DNA of 64,000 nt from NCBI RefSeq assembly GCF_026004055.1, contig NZ_BPIJ01000001.1, forward strand, positions 1,488,001 through 1,552,000, given 5' to 3'. The position numbers were made by a program, and so were the translations under genes. Positions 62,927 through 64,000 of the stretch are shown here, one piece after another; the first letter of the stretch is position 1, and each line of letters begins with the position of its first letter. The notes beneath the pieces are model-generated. The model was not told where the DNA came from and did not search any database. It saw nothing but the letters and a program-made list of their open reading frames with translations. The DNA comes from Meiothermus sp. GTDB lineage: Bacteria > Deinococcota > Deinococci > Deinococcales > Thermaceae.

Positions 62927-63952
62927 ATGCGGGAAAATTTGGAATATCAGCGTGAACAGCGTATTCGCACCATTCTGGAGGCGATTCCCGACGATTTGAT
63001 GCTCGTGGATACAGCAGGCAACATCCGCGAGTACAAAGCGGGTAAAAGCGCCTCCCATCTGCCCATGGATCGCTTTTTGGGCACTACCTTGGGCGAGCTA
63101 TTTAACCAAAGCCTGGCCAACCTGCTCCAGCGCGCCATTGGCGAGGTTCTGGACACCGAGCAGGCCCAGGTGATTGAGTTCAACCTGGAGGGGCGCGACT
63201 TCGAGGCCCGCATCGTCCCGATGGAAAGCGACATGGCCCTGATTCTTTTTCGGGATATCACGCTGGAGCTCGAGGCCGAGCGGCTAAAGTCGGAGTTCAT
63301 CGCCGCGGTTTCGCACGAGCTCAAAACCCCGCTGGCCTCCATTCTGGGGTTCAGCGAGCTGCTCCTAGACCATAGTTATAGCCCCGCCGAACTCCAGGAG
63401 TTTTTAGAGAACATCCAGCACAGCAGTTTGCGGCTGAAGGATATGGTCAACAACCTGCTGGACACCTCCCGCCTGGAAGCCGGGCGGTTCAGCATCAGCA
63501 GACAGCCGGTAGACTTACAGCTTACCCTGGCCCAGACCGCCCGTAGCTTTGCCGGGGTGGCCAAGCTCAGCCAAATTCAGTTTGTCTGGGAGTTTGACCC
63601 CCTCCCTATCATTGAGGCCGACCCGGAGCGCATCGGGCAGGTGGTGGGCAACCTCCTTTCCAACGCCTTCAAGTTTTGCCCCCGGCAAGGCACCGTCTGG
63701 CTGCGGGCCAGGCCCCATGGGGGGGTGCTGCTCGAGGTCGAGGACACCGGCCCCGGCATCCCGCTGGCCGAGCAGGGACACCTATTCCAGCGCTACAGCC
63801 GCACCCAGAGCGCCATCTCGAGGGGCATTGTGGGTACCGGCCTGGGGCTTTTCATCTCCAGGGCCATCGTCGAGGCCCATCACGGGCGCATCTGGGTGGA
63901 GTCGGAGGAGGGCCGGGGCGCAAAGTTCTGTGTGTGGCTGCCGCTCCAGTAG
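62927..63952 (+). CDS. Soluble PAS-domain histidine kinase
   Basis: A 341-residue sensor kinase without membrane segments. A PAS-like domain covers about residues 10-115 (ILEAIPDDLMLVDTAGNIRE, VIEFNLEGRDFEARIVPM). The HisKA domain has phospho-acceptor H130 in AVSHELKTPLASILGFSELL. The HATPase domain shows N box QVVGNLLSNAFKFCP, G1 VEDTGPGIP and G2 GTGLGLFISRAIVEAHHG. The input is cytoplasmic and unknown. The nearest response regulator in the window is 35 kb away, so its partner probably lies beyond the right edge. Confidence 0.93.
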   Translation: MRENLEYQREQRIRTILEAIPDDLMLVDTAGNIREYKAGKSASHLPMDRFLGTTLGELFNQSLANLLQRAIGEVLDTEQAQVIEFNLEGRDFEARIVPMESDMALILFRDITLELEAERLKSEFIAAVSHELKTPLASILGFSELLLDHSYSPAELQEFLENIQHSSLRLKDMVNNLLDTSRLEAGRFSISRQPVDLQLTLAQTARSFAGVAKLSQIQFVWEFDPLPIIEADPERIGQVVGNLLSNAFKFCPRQGTVWLRARPHGGVLLEVEDTGPGIPLAEQGHLFQRYSRTQSAISRGIVGTGLGLFISRAIVEAHHGRIWVESEEGRGAKFCVWLPLQ

Positions 63953-63977
63953 GCTAAAGGCTCGAAAATATGGAATT

Positions 63978-64000
63978 CTCGGATTCGCTGTCGCTGGTCA
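63978..64000 (+). CDS. Possible start of the next gene (cut by window edge)
   Basis: An ATG 25 bp after the kinase gene opens MEFSDSL in a frame that stays open to the edge. There is too little sequence to identify it. Confidence 0.25.

Overview
The window looks like chromosome of a Thermaceae bacterium close to Meiothermus. The DNA is GC-rich. The sequence shows a close relative of the Thermus stationary-phase regulator SdrP, a pyrRBC cluster with the leader arrangement described for Thermus ZO5, many leaderless promoters with a TACACT/TATACT -10 box 6-8 nt before the start codon, and heavy use of the hexamer CTCGAG. No rRNA, tRNA, CRISPR array or transposase gene was seen.

Layout. 1-1030: 3' end of purF, whose last codons lie in a 74-bp tandem repeat, then a terminator. 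1030-3387 (minus): ECF sigma factor, anti-sigma factor, ferritin-like protein and CHRD protein as one operon. 3473-5190: trpS-scpA. 5454-6182 (minus): a two-OB-fold SSB paralogue. 6783-7856: membrane diguanylate cyclase. 7972-13199: tetrathionate-reductase-type operon ttrB-ttrC-ttrA. 13371-13837: nested MITE-like palindromic elements. 13900-17532: a sulfur-handling group (TauE/SafE, OsmC, DsrE with a divergent ArsR regulator), a cation/calcium exchanger, a GDCCVxC cysteine-rich protein and a second ArsR regulator. 17905-21298: arsenite oxidase aioB-aioA plus a small unknown gene. 21269-23465: mnmA, a META-domain protein and a Uma2-type protein. 23487-26506: pyrR-pyrB-pyrC with an attenuator, leader peptide and PyrR-binding site. 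26544-27766: a lipoprotein and an OmpR-type response regulator.

28107-43073 is the most striking block. It holds five consecutive exported proteins, 15 kb in all, built from DUF11-like, SdrD/Cna-B-like and Ig-like beta domains. One of them (1854 aa) ends in what looks like an outer-membrane beta-barrel. Two junctions are GTGA overlaps, and an internal terminator probably sets stoichiometry. This is the best candidate for an undescribed cell-surface system.

43114-54438: ygfZ, a PQQ-sugar-dehydrogenase-like lipoprotein, a second copy of the MITE-like element, a Tat-exported 5'-nucleotidase, sdrP, a CorA-like transporter with a GTN motif, cutA, an ornithine cyclodeaminase family protein, a MOSC protein, a sulfite:cytochrome c oxidoreductase pair, and tyrS. 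54435-62855 (minus): a Rieske protein and a complete cytochrome c maturation set (a CcmI-like/cytochrome c fusion, ccmH, ccmG, ccmF, ccmE, a 40-residue ccmD, ccmC, ccmB, ccmA with a poly-G frameshift, ccdA). 62927-63952: a soluble PAS histidine kinase.

Together the genes describe a respiratory thermophile that can oxidise sulfite and arsenite and probably reduce tetrathionate. The c-type cytochromes and Rieske proteins needed for this are matured by the ccm cluster, and cysteine-bearing ArsR repressors probably sense arsenic or sulfur species.
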